Shown piece after piece: positions 36,006 to 44,479 of a DNA stretch of 64,000 nt. Each line of letters begins with the position of its first letter. The first letter of the stretch is position 1. Position numbers and translations under genes: made by a program. Origin of the DNA: Cyanobacteria bacterium UBA3301 (GTDB lineage: Bacteria; Cyanobacteriota; Vampirovibrionia; Gastranaerophilales; Gastranaerophilaceae); the NCBI GenBank assembly GCA_002361485.1, contig DESZ01000025.1:124001-188000 (forward strand). The letters are read 5' to 3'. The notes under the pieces were generated by a model that was given only the letters and a program-made list of their open reading frames with translations, ran no database searches and had not been told where the DNA came from.

Positions 36006-36872
36006 TTATTTGTTAAAATTTTCAAAATTAATACTGAACATTCTGTTTCCATATTTCAGGCAGGTCTGGCAAAAATCTGTTTCCAAATTGCATTTGTCTG
36101 CATAATTTTTAAAACAACTTCCGCACCTTCCTCGATAATCATCTGATAGAAACGGGCAGCAGTATACCCCTTTTGAAGTTATTACTCTGCTTGTTTCACA
36201 ATCGATTTCATAGTAATTTTTCCCAAAATTTTCACTAATTTCATCATTATTATTTTTATCATACCAAGGGGTTATGTGTAAATGTTTATTATCAAGCGCG
36301 TAATTAACCTTGGAAAAAATTTCGCAAAATTGGTGATATAATGTTTCTTCCGATTCTTTATAATAATTTGTGCATGCAATAATCGGCTCAAATCCGTATT
36401 TGACAAGATGTTTTACCGCAAAAACAGCAAATCTGTATGAGCCGCGGCATCTGATATCATCGTTTTTTACTTCATTATAATGGTCAAGGCTGATTTTAAA
36501 AATGATTTCATTTTCGGATTCTCCTTCAACTTTTTTTAAGAAGCGTGCTTTTTTTTCATTAATAAAACTTCCGTTTGTGCAAATACAGACATTTGAACGC
36601 TTTAAGCATAACCTTAAAATTGCATTAAAATCAGGATGAGTCATTGGTTCAGCCCCTGACAGATAGATGCATTTTATATTATCATTCATAGTATCATTGA
36701 GGGCATTTTTAACAGTATCAATACTTATAAAATCTTCAATTTTTTTATACATAGGAAAATCTATATAGCAATGTTTGCAGCGCTGGTTGCATGATTTTGC
36801 GGTCATTTCAATAAATAAATTGTTCAATTCTTTTAAACGCACAACGTTTGATTGCCAAACAGTATTTGTCAT
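36006..36872 (-). CDS. Radical SAM protein with Cys-rich SPASM-like C-terminus
   Basis: I start at 36872 (MTNTVWQSN) because GAAGGAG lies nine bases upstream. The 288-residue enzyme has the 4Fe-4S/SAM motif CNQRCKHC near residue 31, then IYLSGAEPMTHPDF, the GGE-like SAM contact with AE. The C-terminal 60 residues hold at least eight cysteines (GVYCCPFL, RCGSCFKNYADKC, FCQTC), suggesting an auxiliary cluster as in SPASM/twitch enzymes. Such enzymes modify peptides or small molecules. No precursor peptide is obvious. It is divergent from an HMGL-type aldolase with a 103-base gap, so the two may share regulation or pathway. Confidence 0.86.
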   Translation of the reverse strand: MTNTVWQSNVVRLKELNNLFIEMTAKSCNQRCKHCYIDFPMYKKIEDFISIDTVKNALNDTMNDNIKCIYLSGAEPMTHPDFNAILRLCLKRSNVCICTNGSFINEKKARFLKKVEGESENEIIFKISLDHYNEVKNDDIRCRGSYRFAVFAVKHLVKYGFEPIIACTNYYKESEETLYHQFCEIFSKVNYALDNKHLHITPWYDKNNNDEISENFGKNYYEIDCETSRVITSKGVYCCPFLSDDYRGRCGSCFKNYADKCNLETDFCQTCLKYGNRMFSINFENFNK

Positions 36873-36960
36873 AGTTGTAAACTCCTTCTTCTGATATAAA
36901 CACATGTTAAAACGACAGCTTTGAAAATATATTACCCTACATGGCAAATTTCTGATTTCA

Positions 36961-36969
36961 TGCTACTAT
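36961..36969 (+). promoter_or_regulatory. Extended -10 promoter for a probable leaderless mRNA (aldolase gene)
   Basis: TGCTACTAT is an extended -10 element that ends six bases before the ATG at 36976, so transcription should begin at or next to the start codon. No Shine-Dalgarno sequence precedes the ATG. Confidence 0.5.
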
Positions 36970-36975
36970 TTGCTT

Positions 36976-37725
36976 ATGGTAAAGATTTTAGATACAACAT
37001 TTCGTGATGGCGGGCATCAGACAAACTGGTCTTTTGAACATAAATTTGTTGAAAATTATTTAAAATGTTGTGATAGTTCAGGAATAGATTTTTTAGAACT
37101 CGGTTATCGCAATAATATTGATAAAGAAAACAAAGGCGAATTTTTTAATTGCAGTGTTGAATTGTGCCAAAAGTTTTATCAAAAAAAAGGTAATCTTTCT
37201 TTAGGGGTAATGGCCGATACTTCAAGATTATCTTTGGATGATTTTACAAATTCAAAAAAGGATTATGTTGATTTCATAAGACTTGCAACGCATCCAGACA
37301 GAATAGAGCAAACATTATATTATGCTGAAGAATTAAAACTAAGAGGATACGAAATTTTTATCCAACTGATGGAAATTCCAAACTTGAAACCGCAACACTA
37401 TGAAATGCTTCAAAATTGGAAAAGCAAAAATATTTTGAAAAGCTTGTATATTGCAGATACTTATGGTACAGTTCAACCGCAAGAGATAAAAATATATTTT
37501 GATAAATTGCGTAGTATCGGATATGAAAATATAAGTTTTCATGCGCACAATAATACGAATAATGCCCTTGCAAATACTGTGAATGCCATTAGAGAAGGTG
37601 CCTATGCGGTTGATGTGTCGTATAACGGATTAGGCGGTAATCTTAGTATGACAGATTTATTTGAACACTTAAATAAAAATATGGATTATTATAAAACTCT
37701 TTCTTATTCAAAAAATTGTCTGTAA
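36976..37725 (+). CDS. HMGL-type aldolase (4-hydroxy-2-oxovalerate aldolase-like)
   Basis: A 249-residue TIM-barrel protein of the DRE-metallolyase/HMGL-like family. KILDTTFRDGGHQTNW at the N-terminus is the metal- and substrate-binding motif (usual form DTTLRDG). LELGYRNN, the strand with RLATHP and ISFHAHNNTNNALANT supply the other metal ligands (HxH). GAYAVDVSYNGLGGNLSM matches the family glycine-rich end. It lacks the C-terminal extension of typical 340-residue aldolases. The ATG at 36976 has no ribosome site and an extended -10 lies six bases upstream, so the mRNA may be leaderless. The substrate is unknown. Its 3' end overlaps the convergent receiver gene by 22 bases. Confidence 0.87.
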   Translation: MVKILDTTFRDGGHQTNWSFEHKFVENYLKCCDSSGIDFLELGYRNNIDKENKGEFFNCSVELCQKFYQKKGNLSLGVMADTSRLSLDDFTNSKKDYVDFIRLATHPDRIEQTLYYAEELKLRGYEIFIQLMEIPNLKPQHYEMLQNWKSKNILKSLYIADTYGTVQPQEIKIYFDKLRSIGYENISFHAHNNTNNALANTVNAIREGAYAVDVSYNGLGGNLSMTDLFEHLNKNMDYYKTLSYSKNCL

Positions 37726-38087
37726 ATTTCTGCATCAGAGTTCCTTATAATATATTTTGAAACGTATTCTACTCCGTATTTTTGGGCAATTAAGTTTATT
37801 GAAGGGCTGGCAGAGATTATTACAATCTTAGTGCTTTTATATTCATTAAGCATTTGAATTTGCTCAATTAACCATTCTCCGGCAAGTTTTGGTAAGAAAT
37901 TACCCTCCATTTGCATATCCGTAAATATTACATCATAAGGATTGTCAATTGATACTTCTACTTTAGATAACGCTTGCAGTGCCGAGTCTGCAGTATCAAT
38001 TTCCAAATTCGGAATATTCAAATATTCCAAATTATTTTTATGAAATCTTATCCAACCCGGCACATCATCAACAATTAATACTCGCAT
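37704..38087 (-). CDS. Stand-alone response-regulator receiver protein
   Basis: A 127-residue single receiver domain with no output domain. MRVLIVDDVPGWIRF gives the acidic pair, DVIFTDMQMEG contains the phosphoacceptor Asp near residue 57, IVIISASPS the conserved Ser/Thr, and VSKYI the conserved Lys. It therefore should be phosphorylated normally and act by protein contact, like CheY or Spo0F. No histidine kinase is in the window. The start lies six bases after a TGCTATAAT extended -10 box and lacks a ribosome site, indicating a leaderless mRNA. Its stop codon region overlaps the aldolase gene tail to tail. Confidence 0.88.
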   Translation of the reverse strand: MRVLIVDDVPGWIRFHKNNLEYLNIPNLEIDTADSALQALSKVEVSIDNPYDVIFTDMQMEGNFLPKLAGEWLIEQIQMLNEYKSTKIVIISASPSINLIAQKYGVEYVSKYIIRNSDAEIYRQFFE

Positions 38088-38093
38088 ATTTTA

Positions 38094-38102
38094 ATTATAG
38101 CA
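38094..38102 (-). promoter_or_regulatory. Extended -10 promoter for a probable leaderless mRNA (receiver gene)
   Basis: The minus strand reads TGCTATAAT, then TAAAAT, then the ATG of the receiver gene. This is the same six-base spacing as at the aldolase gene and places the transcript start at the initiation codon. Confidence 0.6.
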
Positions 38103-38269
38103 TAAAATAACATTCTTATATTTTGCGATTGTGCGCAGGTAAATGCAAAATGTAAACAATTATTAATTTTGTATATATTCCGTAAATACGGAATGTAAAT
38201 TCTAAAAAACAAAAATACTTTATAGAAACATAAGGGGATATTGCACATTATAAAAAGGGGAAAGTTAAG

Positions 38270-40138
38270 ATGAGTAACATTAAAATCAGCCGCCCGACGG
38301 CACAAAATCCGACAGGAATTACTCCGGTGACAGGGTATAATAAACCTGCAGCAGCTACTATTGGTGATTTTGCACAAAAGCAAGGAATTACATTTAAAGG
38401 TCAAGGCGAAGCATTAAGTGCATTAGAACAAAATTTAGCAAAAAATAAAGAATTAGTTCAAAGATTTAAAGGTACACGTTACGAAAAAGTATATCAAGCA
38501 CAAGTTGACAAATTAGAAAAACAACTTGCTCAACAAGCAGGAACAGCAGTACAAGGAGCACAAACTGTTGGTGCAGACGCTCAAAAGGCAAGAGAAATTG
38601 AGCAGGCATGGAAACAATATGAAAATGCTCCAAAGGGTCAGCAAACATATGATGAAATTTTCAAATTCAGACAAGCTGAAAAAGAAGCTCAAGAAGCAGC
38701 CGCAAGAGGTATAGCTCCTCAAGCAGGAAATCCTGCCGTAGCATCTACAACATACAAGCCTCAAGGTGCAGGAACACAAATTAAAGAAGCAGTTGCTGAT
38801 AAATTGAAACAAAAACCTACAGTGACCGCAGAAACAATAAATGCAGGTCTCGGTATCGGTAATGCTCCAAAATCAGCACAAGAATCAGCCGGCGTATTTA
38901 TCAAACGCGGTGTTGAACAGGCATTATCAAAACCTGCAACTACATCAGCAGGTGCAATAGATGCAGCTTTGGGTATCGGTCAAGGTGCTAAATCAGCTGA
39001 AGAATCTGCAAAAATATTTGCTGCAAATGGTTCAAATCCTGTAGCAAGACCGTTTAACCAAGCTTTAAATGAAAGAATTACTGCTCAAATGGGCAACAAA
39101 CCTCAATATGGCGGTAAAACAATAAAAGTCGGCGATAAATATATTGCTCAAAGTGCGGAAGAAACGCAAAGATTGGCAGAATTAGGCAAAAAAGGCTTTT
39201 TGGGTAAAACCGGTGCATGGTTAAAAAATAAAGGTACTGCAGCTGGCGGATTTTTGAAAAAACATGGCGGTAAATTAGCTGCAGCCGCAGCAATATTAGG
39301 TCTGGGTGCATTTTTAATAAGCAAATGTACAGGGAATGATGATAAAGCTCAGGTAGCATCAGTTCCGCCGACACAGGATACAACACCTAAAAAACCGGAA
39401 ACTCCGGCAAATCCGACTCCGGCAGTTCCTGCAAATCCGCAAGAACCTGAAAAGCCGGAAAATCCAACAAAACCACAAGACCCTAAAAAGCCTGAAAATC
39501 CGACTCCGGCAGTTCCTGTAAATCCACAAGACTCTAAAAAGCCTGAAAATCCGGCTCCGGCAGTTCCTGTAAATCCACAAGACTCTAAAAAGCCTGAAAA
39601 TCCGGCTCCGGCAGTTTCTGCAAATCCACAAGAACCTGAAAAACCGGAAACTCCGGCAAATCCGGCTCCCGCAGATCAACCGGCAGATGACGCAGATAAT
39701 AATGTAACTCAAGAAAGTCCTATTCATAAAGACGAAGCTCCAGAGTCAAACTATACATTAAAAGCAAAATATTGCGGAATGAGTCAATATGTGGCAGCAG
39801 CATACGGAGTTGACGAAGGCTCTGCAAAACATAAACAAATAATGGAAAAATTATGGGAAACAAACCCTGGTTTAAGAAACAAAACATTATATCTTGGTGA
39901 CAAAGTATTCTTACCGGAAGTTGTAATCGACGGAGAAAAAGTTGTTCCGAACCTAGATAAACAACCGGAAGATTTACCGAAACCGACAGGTAAAGTAAAA
40001 CAACTTGACAGATATCAAGGTTACAAGGGTCAAGAAAGATATGGCGTAGGCAAAGAACATGATGACAACGCTAATCAGTACCACGACACTGATAAACAAA
40101 AAGTTCAAGACAAGGCTAATGAAGAAGCCGTAGCATAG
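38270..40138 (+). CDS. Large FKG-motif protein with one TM segment, Pro-rich repeats and LysM-like domain
   Basis: This 622-residue protein starts after an AAAGGGG-type ribosome site. It has GITFKGQGEALSAL near residue 44, a coiled-coil region to about 130, and two related segments of about 60 residues each (INAGLGIGNAPKSAQESAGV and IDAALGIGQGAKSAEESAKI). A small-residue membrane helix lies near 334-350, followed by a cysteine. Then comes a stretch of Pro/Asn/Lys repeats (NPQ(D/E)..KPENP.PAVP) to about 485. Residues 494-550 (YTLKAKYCGMSQYVAAAYGV to LGDKVFLPEV) look like a divergent LysM peptidoglycan-binding fold. It may anchor the inner membrane to the wall; this is inference. Confidence 0.8.
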   Translation: MSNIKISRPTAQNPTGITPVTGYNKPAAATIGDFAQKQGITFKGQGEALSALEQNLAKNKELVQRFKGTRYEKVYQAQVDKLEKQLAQQAGTAVQGAQTVGADAQKAREIEQAWKQYENAPKGQQTYDEIFKFRQAEKEAQEAAARGIAPQAGNPAVASTTYKPQGAGTQIKEAVADKLKQKPTVTAETINAGLGIGNAPKSAQESAGVFIKRGVEQALSKPATTSAGAIDAALGIGQGAKSAEESAKIFAANGSNPVARPFNQALNERITAQMGNKPQYGGKTIKVGDKYIAQSAEETQRLAELGKKGFLGKTGAWLKNKGTAAGGFLKKHGGKLAAAAAILGLGAFLISKCTGNDDKAQVASVPPTQDTTPKKPETPANPTPAVPANPQEPEKPENPTKPQDPKKPENPTPAVPVNPQDSKKPENPAPAVPVNPQDSKKPENPAPAVSANPQEPEKPETPANPAPADQPADDADNNVTQESPIHKDEAPESNYTLKAKYCGMSQYVAAAYGVDEGSAKHKQIMEKLWETNPGLRNKTLYLGDKVFLPEVVIDGEKVVPNLDKQPEDLPKPTGKVKQLDRYQGYKGQERYGVGKEHDDNANQYHDTDKQKVQDKANEEAVA

Positions 40139-40172
40139 TAAAATCAGAGTGAAGTTCGGATTATATATAAAG

Positions 40173-40206
40173 AACCGGCGGGAAGTAAAAATCCCGTCGG
40201 TTTTAT
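40173..40206 (+). terminator. Rho-independent terminator after the 622-residue protein gene
   Basis: AACCGGCGGGA and TCCCGTCGGTT pair with one G-T, around an AGTAAAAA-type loop, and are followed by TTTT. Confidence 0.85.
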
Positions 40207-40276
40207 TTAATAATTTATATGATTTAACAGTATTATCAATTTCCAATTTAATTGATTTGATAATACAACCATAAAT

Positions 40277-41512
40277 CTATTTCACAACTTGGATTAAAGC
40301 ATTGATAACATCTTCATCCCATTTTATACCACATTCTGATTTCATAATATCAAGAGCTTTATCTTTTTCCATCGCTTTGCGGTACGGTCTGTCGGATGTC
40401 ATGGCACAGTATGCATCAGATACTGCAATAATTCTTGAACCTAACGGAATTGATTGTCCTTTCAACCCTTCAGGAGTTCCCGAACCGTCAACACGTTCTG
40501 TTTGATAAGTTATATATGGTACAACTTCCGATAAGAAGTTTATGTTCATTAACAGGTTAACACCGACATTTGTATGGTTTTTGATTTTATTTAATTCTTC
40601 AGGTGAAAGTTTTCCGTTAGTTGCAAACAATTTTTCAGGCAATGTGATTTTGCCGATATTTTGTAATAGAGCTGCATAATATATTAAATCGGTGGTTTTT
40701 TCATTCAAACCTAATTTTGTACAAATTCCGCGCGACAATTTTGCGCTGTTTCTTGAGTGAGAAACGGTATATTGTCCTTTTCTGTCAACCGCTGTTGCCA
40801 GAGCTTCCACAAAATTCTGCTGATAATCACACAAATCGCCGATTAAAGCTGTCAAATCACCTCTCAATTTTTTTAGTTCAAAATCTGTTGAGTCAGGATT
40901 TTGGATTGTATTATTAGTTTCTTCTATAACTTTTTGTAATGTGATGGTTGTTCCGAGCAAATTGGCAATACTTGTTGCAACTTCCAAAAAGTCATCTTCC
41001 GGTTTTTGTGAGTACTTAATATCTATTGCACCGATTGGAATTGCGGAATTTCTAATCGGAATACATATATGATAATTTCTTTCTATAATATCGTTATGTA
41101 ACAATTCTTCTGTTCCGAAATCGCATTCAGAGTTGTCATTTGCAGAATTTCCGAGTAATTCCAATTTGTTTTCTTTTAAGAAAAATATTCTGCATTCTTC
41201 AACCTCAAGCATACATACAATAGATTTTGCAATCGATGTATATATGGCAATTTCTTCGTTTTTATTAAAATCCAAAACACATAATGTATTTTTTGATGAA
41301 TATAAATCAATCAACTCTTTTAACTGGTTAATAAGGCGTTCTTTCTTGTTTGTTTTTACACTGATTTTCTTTGCTAAATCTTCAGAGATAAGATTTTCTG
41401 ACAGAAAATCTCCAAGATTGAGTGCAAACATTTCCTCTATCGGGTCAGCTCCTGTCAGGTATTCTGATTGCCCGAATATTGAAACCCCTGATTTTTTCTC
41501 TTCTTTATTCAT
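40277..41512 (-). CDS. GAF/HD-GYP-like protein with degenerate active site
   Basis: The 411-residue protein has a GAF-like region at about 60-185 and a C-terminal HD-GYP domain from about residue 245. HD-GYP enzymes hydrolyse cyclic di-GMP using a metal centre. Several family positions are kept (HSRNSAKLSRGI, the His of NHTNVGVNLL, IAVSDAYCAMTSDRPYR). However, the canonical LLHDIGK is LLQNIGK near residue 281, the HHE.WDGSGYP segment is YQTERVDGSGTP near residue 340, and GYP is GTP. Loss of the HD pair and of both tandem histidines should abolish phosphodiesterase activity. It may bind a ligand or partner instead. AAAGGA precedes the ATG; ppdK is divergent. Confidence 0.88.
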   Translation of the reverse strand: MNKEEKKSGVSIFGQSEYLTGADPIEEMFALNLGDFLSENLISEDLAKKISVKTNKKERLINQLKELIDLYSSKNTLCVLDFNKNEEIAIYTSIAKSIVCMLEVEECRIFFLKENKLELLGNSANDNSECDFGTEELLHNDIIERNYHICIPIRNSAIPIGAIDIKYSQKPEDDFLEVATSIANLLGTTITLQKVIEETNNTIQNPDSTDFELKKLRGDLTALIGDLCDYQQNFVEALATAVDRKGQYTVSHSRNSAKLSRGICTKLGLNEKTTDLIYYAALLQNIGKITLPEKLFATNGKLSPEELNKIKNHTNVGVNLLMNINFLSEVVPYITYQTERVDGSGTPEGLKGQSIPLGSRIIAVSDAYCAMTSDRPYRKAMEKDKALDIMKSECGIKWDEDVINALIQVVK

Positions 41513-41762
41513 AATAAATCCTTTTATAAATCATGAACCTTCTTTCTTTTATATACGGCACAGAATTATAAAAACTTTAATAATATTACAAAAATCATAC
41601 AAACGGAGGAGAAAAAATTTAATAAATCAAAAACAATTTATGTAAACTTGTATAAACATGTTATTATAAATAGTTTTCTTCCCTTATGTTCATGATAGGA
41701 TTTTATTAGTTAAGTATTAAAAAGTAGGTATTTTTTATATCTTAAAAAGGAGAAAGAAAACT

Positions 41763-44423
41763 ATGAGTGAAAAAAGAGTATGGTTATTCAAGGAAGGAAA
41801 CGCACATATGCGCGCTGAATTGGGCGGAAAAGGTGCTAACCTTGCCGAAATGACCAATTTAGGACTTCCTGTTCCACCGGGACTTACAATTACGACAGCA
41901 ACCTGTATGGAATACATCAATAACGGCAACAAAATGCCTGAAGGTTTGATGGATGAAGTTAAATATTATTTGAAAGAAGTTGAACAACAAGCAGGTAAAA
42001 AGTTTGGCGATACAACAAATCCTTTGTTGGTTTCTGTCAGATCAGGCGCCAGAGTTTCAATGCCGGGTATGATGGAAACTATTTTGAACCTCGGTTTAAA
42101 CGATGAAACCGTTGAAGCTATGGTAAAATTAACTAACAATCCTCGTTTCTGCTACGATTCATATAGAAGATTTTTAACAATGTTTGGTTCTGTTGCTTGG
42201 GAAATGGACAGACAAAAATATTTTGAATCAGAAGTTGAAAAAGTTAAGGCTCGCGAAGGCGTAACTTCTGATACTGAAGTTTCTGCTGAAGGCTGGAAAT
42301 CTTTAATTCCTATCTACAAACAAACAATTAAAGAAGTTACAGGTAAAGAATTTCCTCAAGACCCATACGTTCAATTGCAAGAAGCTATTGAAGCGGTATT
42401 CCGTTCTTGGAATATTCCTAGAGCTGTTGCATATAGAAATATGAACAAAATCGATCACAATTTCGGTACTGCTGTTAACGTTCAAACAATGGTATTCGGT
42501 AATATGGGCAACGATTGTGCAACAGGTGTTTCATTCACTCGTAACCCTGCAACAGGTGAAAATAAATTCTACGGTGAATATTTAGTAAATGCACAAGGGG
42601 AAGACGTTGTTGCAGGTATCAGAACTCCAAAACAAATTTCTGAACTTGAAACAGATATGCCTGACATTTACCAACAATATGTAAACATCGCAAAACAACT
42701 TGAAAAAGGTTATCACGATGTTCAAGATATGGAATTTACCGTTGAAAGAGGTAAATTGTGGATTCTTCAAACAAGAAACGGTAAAAGAACAGCAAAAGCC
42801 GCTATTAAAATTGCCGTTGATATGTATAATGAAGGTATTATTTCAAAAGAAGAAGCAATTATGCAAGTTGATCCATATTCTGTATATCAAGTATTATTGC
42901 CTTGCTTCAACCCTGATAAAGTTAAACATTCACACAAAGTTTCAAAAGGTGTAAATGCATCTCCGGGAGCTGCGGTTGGTAAAATCGTATTTGATACCGA
43001 AGAAGCAGCTCGTCGCGGTGAAGCAGGTGAAAAAGTTATTTTAGTCAGAATTGAAACTTGTCCTGATGACATTCACGGTATGGCAGTTTCTCAAGGTGTT
43101 TTAACACTTCGCGGCGGCGCTACATCACACGCAGCAGTTGTTGCTAAAGGTATGGGTAAACCATGCGTTTCAGGTTGTGAAGATTTGAAAATAGATTTAG
43201 CAAACGAAACAATCACTTGTGCTGACGGAACCGTATTCCACAAAGACGATATTATTTCTCTTGATGGTGGAACAGGTGAAGTTATGGAAGGCGCTATTGA
43301 ACTTGTTGAAGCTGGTATTGATGCAGACTTTGAAACATTCTTCGGTTGGGTAAACGAAATCAAAGAACTTCACGTAGAAGCAAACGCTGATACTCCGAAG
43401 GATATTGAAAACGCAATCAAATTCGGTGCTGAAGGGGTTGGCTTATGCCGTACGGAACACATGTTCATGGATCCTGACAGATTGCCTTGGGTACAAAAAA
43501 TGATTATTGCGGGAACAACAGAAGCTCGTAAAGAAGCTTTATCTCACTTGTTACCTATGCAATATTCTGATTTCTATTCAATGTTCAAAGCATTGGGCGA
43601 CAAACCGTTAACAGTTCGTTTGTTAGATCCGCCTTTGCATGAATTCTTACCTTCAAAGATTGAATTAGTTGAAAAAGTAGCAACTAAAAAAGCTTTAGGT
43701 CAAGACTACAAAGAAGACGAAAAAATGCTTGAAATCGTTGAAAACTTGTCAGAATCCAACCCGATGATGGGCTTAAGAGGCTGCCGTTTAGGTTTAACAT
43801 ATCCTGAAATCAACGAAATGCAAGTAAGAGCAATTTTTGAAGCTTGCTGTGATTTGGCAAAAGAAGGTCATAAAATCCAACCGTGGATTATGATTCCTCT
43901 AATCGGTCATATCAACGAACTTAAAACAGCTAAAGCAACATTATTATCTGTAGCTGAACAGGTTATGAACGAAAAAGGTATTCACATTGATTACAAATTC
44001 GGTACAATGATTGAAATTCCTCGTGCAGCATTAACAGCTAAAGAAGTTGCAACCGAAGCCGAATTCTTCTCTTACGGTACAAATGACTTAACTCAAATGA
44101 CATTTGGCTATTCAAGAGATGATGCTGAAGGTAAATTCTTGAAAAACTATGTAGAACAAAAGATTTTACCTTGGAACCCGTTTGTAACTCTTGATTTCAA
44201 CGGTGTAGGCAGATTGATTGAAATGTCAATCAACGAAGGCAGAGAAGTTAATTCTTCATTGGTTGGCGGTATCTGCGGTGAACACGGCGGTGATCCTGAT
44301 TCTGTTAAATATGCACACAAAATCGGACTGAACTATGTATCTTGTTCACCATACAGAGTTCCTCAAGCAAGACTTGCGGCAGCTCAAGCGGTAATCGAAT
44401 GCAAAAAAGCCGCGAAAGTATAG
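41763..44423 (+). CDS. ppdK: Pyruvate, phosphate dikinase
   Basis: PPDK interconverts pyruvate, ATP and phosphate with phosphoenolpyruvate, AMP and PPi. The 886-residue length fits. Domains follow in order: an ATP-grasp N-terminus (LGGKGANLAEMTNLGLPVPPG; SVRSGARVSMPGMMETILNLG), the central phosphohistidine domain (LRGGATSHAAVVAKGMGKPC, with the catalytic His), and the PEP/pyruvate barrel (GVGLCRTEHMF, GLRGCRLG, FSYGTNDLTQMTFG, and GICGEHGGDP with the catalytic Cys). AAAGGAGA precedes the ATG. Codon use is richer in C-ending codons than in neighbours, which suggests high expression. It pairs metabolically with pfp through PPi. Confidence 0.97.
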   Translation: MSEKRVWLFKEGNAHMRAELGGKGANLAEMTNLGLPVPPGLTITTATCMEYINNGNKMPEGLMDEVKYYLKEVEQQAGKKFGDTTNPLLVSVRSGARVSMPGMMETILNLGLNDETVEAMVKLTNNPRFCYDSYRRFLTMFGSVAWEMDRQKYFESEVEKVKAREGVTSDTEVSAEGWKSLIPIYKQTIKEVTGKEFPQDPYVQLQEAIEAVFRSWNIPRAVAYRNMNKIDHNFGTAVNVQTMVFGNMGNDCATGVSFTRNPATGENKFYGEYLVNAQGEDVVAGIRTPKQISELETDMPDIYQQYVNIAKQLEKGYHDVQDMEFTVERGKLWILQTRNGKRTAKAAIKIAVDMYNEGIISKEEAIMQVDPYSVYQVLLPCFNPDKVKHSHKVSKGVNASPGAAVGKIVFDTEEAARRGEAGEKVILVRIETCPDDIHGMAVSQGVLTLRGGATSHAAVVAKGMGKPCVSGCEDLKIDLANETITCADGTVFHKDDIISLDGGTGEVMEGAIELVEAGIDADFETFFGWVNEIKELHVEANADTPKDIENAIKFGAEGVGLCRTEHMFMDPDRLPWVQKMIIAGTTEARKEALSHLLPMQYSDFYSMFKALGDKPLTVRLLDPPLHEFLPSKIELVEKVATKKALGQDYKEDEKMLEIVENLSESNPMMGLRGCRLGLTYPEINEMQVRAIFEACCDLAKEGHKIQPWIMIPLIGHINELKTAKATLLSVAEQVMNEKGIHIDYKFGTMIEIPRAALTAKEVATEAEFFSYGTNDLTQMTFGYSRDDAEGKFLKNYVEQKILPWNPFVTLDFNGVGRLIEMSINEGREVNSSLVGGICGEHGGDPDSVKYAHKIGLNYVSCSPYRVPQARLAAAQAVIECKKAAKV

Positions 44424-44441
44424 AGGCATAAAACACGAATA

Positions 44442-44477
44442 AATAGACCGCATTGTATAATGCGGTCTATTTTTTTA
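44442..44477. terminator. Rho-independent terminator after ppdK
   Basis: AATAGACCGCATT and AATGCGGTCTATT form a perfect stem around GTAT, followed by a run of seven T. It lies directly before the convergent pnuC end. Confidence 0.92.
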
Positions 44478-44479
44478 TA

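Noticed and set aside
39359..39727. Cys/Arg-rich antisense frame opposite the Pro-rich repeats
   Set aside because: It is the complement of a Pro/Asn/Lys repeat region and has no start signals.
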